This document shows positions 6,758-8,773 of a stretch of DNA of 8,773 nucleotides, piece by piece. This DNA comes from QNYQ01 sp964542985. Lineage in GTDB: Archaea > Thermoproteota > Thermoprotei_A > Sulfolobales > Pyrodictiaceae. The position numbers and the translations under genes were made by a program. The notes under the pieces were generated by a model. That model had not been told where the DNA came from and did not search any database. It saw only the letters and a list, made by a program, of their open reading frames with translations. The number at the start of each line of letters is the position of its first letter. Position 1 is the first letter of the stretch. The DNA is taken from positions 1-8,773 of the forward strand of contig CAZIWH010000068.1 in assembly GCA_964542985.1 (NCBI GenBank), written 5' to 3'.

Positions 6758-8245
6758 TTGGAGTGCAACGGCGTATTCACAGCCTGGTACCGGTACAGCA
6801 GTGTGAGCGTGGCGCTTGCCGCCTCGGAGAGGAGCGGCGTCCATGTCGTGGAGGGTGGCGTCTGCTTCCAGGTGCGCCGTGACCTTATCGAGGCTGACGC
6901 CTCCAGCGGGGTTCTCGCTGAGGTTGTGGCCGGGCTTCTGCTGGCCGAGCCCATGGAGATTGAGGGGAGCCGCGAGGAGTACGAGAGGCTCGCGAGGCTC
7001 TACGCCTCCCGGGTAGCCGCGGAGGAGAATCACCGGCTCCGCAGGCTGCTAGGCCGGCTCCTCCACCTCCACGCCTTCGTGGCCGACATAGCTCTACTCG
7101 TGATGCGCATGTCAAGGCTCGCGAGGCTCTACGTCTGGCTGCGCCCCCTCTACAACAGGAGCTTGGAGAGCAGGGAGGGTGTGGCCTGGCTACGCGGCCT
7201 AGCCGGGGCCGTGCTACCTGCCGAGGCGCGGCTGTGGGGCCCATGGTACCGGGCCACGGGGCTCCCTACGAGGAAGCCCAGGAGATGGGCCGGCCCGGGC
7301 TCCGCTAGGGCCGCCGCAGGCCTGGCCTCGGAGATGGCTGGCCTGGAACTGCTCCGCGGGATGCCTAGAGAGGCTGTGCTTGAGGGCCTCTCCACGAAGC
7401 CCCTCCCACTCCTCCGCGACCCCCTCCTACTCGTCCGCCTCGACTATGCGAGACTCGCAACCAGGCTCCTCGGCTTCGAGGAGCAGCTCTACGCTCTCAC
7501 CGGCGTGACCAGGCTTATAGCGAAGAAGCGTGGGGGCATCATAAGAAGTGCCAGGATGATCCACGCCGAGGGCTTCACGGCAGCTGTGGTGAAGCATTAC
7601 AGGGACGCGACGCTGGCCAAGTGGCTCCTCGCCGCCCTGCTCACACTTCCCCTGCCCCCTCCCCGTGTAAGGCCGCGGGAGAGGCTGCAGGCCGAGTACC
7701 ACTACAACCGACTGCTAGCCGAGAAGGGCTACCACGTGCCCAACCCTATTCTCGTCGACCCCAGGAGGCATATAGCGGCCTACACCTATATCGAGGGCCG
7801 CGACCTGCTCAAGAGCCTTCAGGAAAACCCAGCCCCGATGTCCTACTACCGGCTGGGCCGCCTCCTCGCCAGGCTGCACCGGGACGGAATAGCGCTATGG
7901 GATTCTAATCCCTCGAATATACTCGAGACAGAGGACGGCACGCTATACCTGGTCGACCTCGAGCAAGCCAGGGAGGCCGACAGCCTCACGGACCGCGCCT
8001 GGGACATAGCGGTCGCAACCTACTACACAGTACCCTACGCCACCACCGGCGCCCCCGAACGGGCCGCGCTCATAGCCAGAGGCTATGTAGACGAGGGTGG
8101 AGACCCACAGGCGGTGCTCGAGGCAAGCAAGTACAAGTACGTCGCACCTTTCCTCACAGCCAGCCCCCTAAACGTGCTCGAGGCAACACGCAAAACCCTC
8201 GCAAGGGTAGCCACGGACGCCCTCCGCACAGAGCCCCAGAGATAA
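6758..8245 (+). CDS. Bud32-like atypical protein kinase with an unrecognised helical N-terminal region
   Basis: The C-terminal ~220 residues resemble the Bud32/RIO-type small kinases. Numbering from TTG 6758 (495 aa): GVTRLIAKKRGG (~249-260), VVKHY with the ATP-binding Lys279, QAEYHYNRLL with the helix-C Glu313, the hinge-like AAYTYIEG (~340-347), GRLLARLHRDGIALWDSNPSN with catalytic Asp382 and metal-binding Asn387, and LYLVDLEQA with Asp400 in the DFG position. The usual HGD has become LWD and DFG has become DLE; the essential Lys, Asp, Asn and Asp remain, so activity is plausible. A hydrophobic insert (AKWLLAALLTLPLPPP) follows the Lys strand. Residues 1-~245 are Leu/Arg-rich, probably helical, and match no domain I know. 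The frame extends to GTG 6677, but GGGGAGGAG supports 6758. Substrate is unknown; it could act on protein or a small molecule. It is divergent from hemL and upstream of a zinc-finger gene. Confidence 0.8.
   Translation: MECNGVFTAWYRYSSVSVALAASERSGVHVVEGGVCFQVRRDLIEADASSGVLAEVVAGLLLAEPMEIEGSREEYERLARLYASRVAAEENHRLRRLLGRLLHLHAFVADIALLVMRMSRLARLYVWLRPLYNRSLESREGVAWLRGLAGAVLPAEARLWGPWYRATGLPTRKPRRWAGPGSARAAAGLASEMAGLELLRGMPREAVLEGLSTKPLPLLRDPLLLVRLDYARLATRLLGFEEQLYALTGVTRLIAKKRGGIIRSARMIHAEGFTAAVVKHYRDATLAKWLLAALLTLPLPPPRVRPRERLQAEYHYNRLLAEKGYHVPNPILVDPRRHIAAYTYIEGRDLLKSLQENPAPMSYYRLGRLLARLHRDGIALWDSNPSNILETEDGTLYLVDLEQAREADSLTDRAWDIAVATYYTVPYATTGAPERAALIARGYVDEGGDPQAVLEASKYKYVAPFLTASPLNVLEATRKTLARVATDALRTEPQR
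6986..7004 (+). repeat. Exact 19-bp direct repeat inside the kinase gene, copy 1
   Basis: AGGCTCGCGAGGCTCTACG occurs here and again at 7115-7133. The copies are 129 bases (43 codons) apart and in the same frame, each encoding RLARLY in the helical N-terminal region. Confidence 0.9.
7115..7133 (+). repeat. Exact 19-bp direct repeat inside the kinase gene, copy 2
   Basis: Second copy of the 19-mer at 6986-7004, again encoding RLARLY. The flanking residues differ (ERLARLYASRV versus SRLARLYVWLR), so identity is confined to this core. Confidence 0.9.
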
Positions 8246-8303
8246 TATCCCACCGCTACCGGCGCACCCACAGCCCTCCACGGGGCACCGGGGAAGCGGG
8301 GTG
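8241..8303 (+). promoter_or_regulatory. Candidate promoter and ribosome site of the zinc-finger gene
   Basis: GATAATATCC at 8241-8250 overlaps the kinase stop codon and is one of the few AT-rich spots in this GC-rich end. A start of transcription near 8271 would leave a ~40-base leader. GGGGTG at 8298-8303 lies eight bases before ATG 8312 and resembles the GGTG-type archaeal Shine-Dalgarno. No T-run separates the two genes, so read-through from the kinase gene is also possible. Confidence 0.4.
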
Positions 8304-8311
8304 CACCGGGA

Positions 8312-8476
8312 ATGGCCGGCGCCAGGCCCTGCCCCGTCTGCGGCAGAGGCATGTTCCGGAGAAAAGACCTCCTAGAACACATCAAGAGGAGCCACGGCTG
8401 GTACTTCAAGCAGTTCATAGAGCCTAAGGGCAAGGGCGGCGGAGGCGGCGCCAAGAAGAAGAAGGAGAAGAAGTAG
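8312..8476 (+). CDS. Small C2H2 zinc-finger protein (54 aa)
   Basis: This short gene begins MAGARPCPVCGRGMFRRKDL and is only 54 residues long. Cys7, Cys10, His23 and His28 form a C-x2-C-x12-H-x4-H pattern, a classical single C2H2 zinc finger, with Phe15 and Leu21 near the positions of the finger's hydrophobic core. After the finger come WYFKQFIEPK, a five-glycine linker and a lysine-rich tail (KKKKEKK) that could bind nucleic acid. Start ATG 8312 has GGGGTG eight bases upstream, and a T5 run follows 15 bases after the stop. Tiny C2H2 proteins occur in archaea, some as DNA-binding regulators; whether this one binds DNA, RNA or protein is unknown. It follows the kinase gene by 66 bases on the same strand and may be co-transcribed. 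Confidence 0.85.
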   Translation: MAGARPCPVCGRGMFRRKDLLEHIKRSHGWYFKQFIEPKGKGGGGGAKKKKEKK

Positions 8477-8490
8477 AGCCGCTAACCACC

Positions 8491-8495
8491 TTTTT
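8491..8495 (+). terminator. T5 run after the zinc-finger gene
   Basis: A CCTTTTTCCCC tract starts 15 bases after the zinc-finger stop. T-runs are the main archaeal termination signal, and this is the only one in the surrounding ~250 GC-rich bases. Confidence 0.5.
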
Positions 8496-8539
8496 CCCCG
8501 CCCCCGCGGCATCGTGGAGACGCCGCTTATCCATGCAGC

Positions 8540-8649
8540 GGGATGAGCGGTGGGTCACGGGGCTAGAGCCCCACCCCTATGCACGAGCCTCTCCCCGGGG
8601 AGGCCACCCTGCCCGGGGTGGGGCGGTGAAGCAGCCCCGGGGATGAGCG
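8540..8649 (+). other. GC-rich non-coding stretch with a chain of possible hairpins
   Basis: Between the zinc-finger terminator and the right-edge frame no convincing gene is seen. Possible consecutive stems are GGGGC 8559-8563 with GCCCC 8568-8572 (TAGA loop); GCCTC 8587-8591 with GAGGC 8600-8604, enclosing part of the palindrome CTCCCCGGGGAG; CCACCC 8604-8609 with GGGTGG 8616-8621; and GGGGC 8620-8624 with GCCCC 8634-8638. Adjacent stems share a base or two, so they are partly alternative. GGGATGAGCG occurs at 8540-8549 and 8640-8649, bracketing the stems. CTTAT at 8526-8530 is the only AT-rich promoter-like spot upstream. It could be a small RNA, a structured leader of the next gene, or just GC-rich spacer; SRP RNA, RNase P RNA and tRNA signatures were not found. 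Confidence 0.3.
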
Positions 8650-8701
8650 ACCCTTGGCCGGCCTGCCTTGTGGACGAGGAGGACGCGAGCGCCGGAGCCG
8701 C

Positions 8702-8773
8702 ATGGGAGGCATGCTTCTCGAGAAGCTGCGCAGGCTAGGGGAGAGCCGGGTTGGAGGGATGGTAGCCGGGCGG
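8702..8773 (+). CDS. Possible start of an unidentified gene, cut by the window end
   Basis: A frame opening at ATG 8702 stays open to the last base (24 codons). Its beginning, MGGMLLEKLRRLGESRVGG, looks like an ordinary amphipathic N terminus, and a second ATG lies at 8711. Upstream in this frame there is an Arg/Gly-rich, less protein-like run back to a TTG at 8654 and a TGA at 8627, so 8702 or 8711 is preferred. The ribosome site is weak (GGAG four bases before 8702). The product cannot be named from so few residues, and the frame could be chance. Confidence 0.4.
   Translation, partial: MGGMLLEKLRRLGESRVGGMVAGR

Noticed and set aside
7427..7702. Antisense open frames within the kinase gene
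   Set aside because: They have no motifs or ribosome sites and overlap the conserved kinase-like segment on the opposite strand.
8540..8650. SRP 7S RNA, RNase P RNA, C/D-box or H/ACA RNA
   Set aside because: The GTGAAGCAGCC and GATGAGC motifs are suggestive, but the SRP helix-8 GGAA/AGCA core, RNase P conserved strings, full C/D boxes and a terminal ACA were not found.
8550..8738. 62-codon + strand frame after the zinc-finger gene
   Set aside because: It crosses the predicted hairpins, has no good ribosome site, is low in protein character and overlaps the better frame at 8702.
8565..8772. Minus-strand frames open from the right edge
   Set aside because: Two frames stay open for about 65-70 codons but are Arg/Pro/Ser-rich with no recognisable protein character; high GC explains the lack of stops.

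Overview
The window looks like chromosomal DNA of a hyperthermophilic crenarchaeon, probably near Desulfurococcales/Pyrodictiaceae. This is inferred from the archaeal elongation factor 2, the GC-rich but AGG/ATA/CTA-using codon choice, frequent GTG and TTG starts, purine-rich ribosome-binding sites and short gene spacing. No database search was possible, so the taxon is not firm. No CRISPR array, insertion sequence, tRNA or rRNA was found.

Layout from left to right. (1) The C-terminal 419 residues of aEF-2 on the + strand, ending at 1260. (2) A ~216-base gap, then a minus-strand gene (1477-2919) for an unrecognised exported or membrane-anchored protein; a perfect 14-bp tandem duplication covers its start codon. 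(3) A small two-CBS-domain protein (3156-3602, +) with a clear promoter/RBS region. (4) A convergent junction with a hairpin, then a compact minus-strand tetrapyrrole operon read from right to left as hemL (6655-5366), hemC (5369-4455) and cobA/SUMT (4442-3663). (5) A divergent gene (6758-8245, +) for a Bud32-like atypical protein kinase fused to a ~270-residue helical N-terminal region not recognised here. (6) A 54-residue C2H2 zinc-finger protein (8312-8476, +). (7) A GC-rich non-coding stretch (8477-8701) with several possible hairpins and an exact 10-nt repeat 100 nt apart. (8) The possible first codons of another + strand gene running off the right edge.

How the genes work together: HemL makes 5-aminolevulinate, HemC polymerises porphobilinogen to hydroxymethylbilane, and SUMT methylates uroporphyrinogen III to precorrin-2, the branch point to siroheme, archaeal heme and cobalamin. 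HemA, HemB and HemD are not in the window and must be encoded elsewhere. The kinase and the zinc-finger protein are co-directional with no clear terminator between them, although the zinc-finger gene has a possible promoter of its own. These two and the structured gap after them are the least conventional part of the window. The rest is mostly housekeeping.
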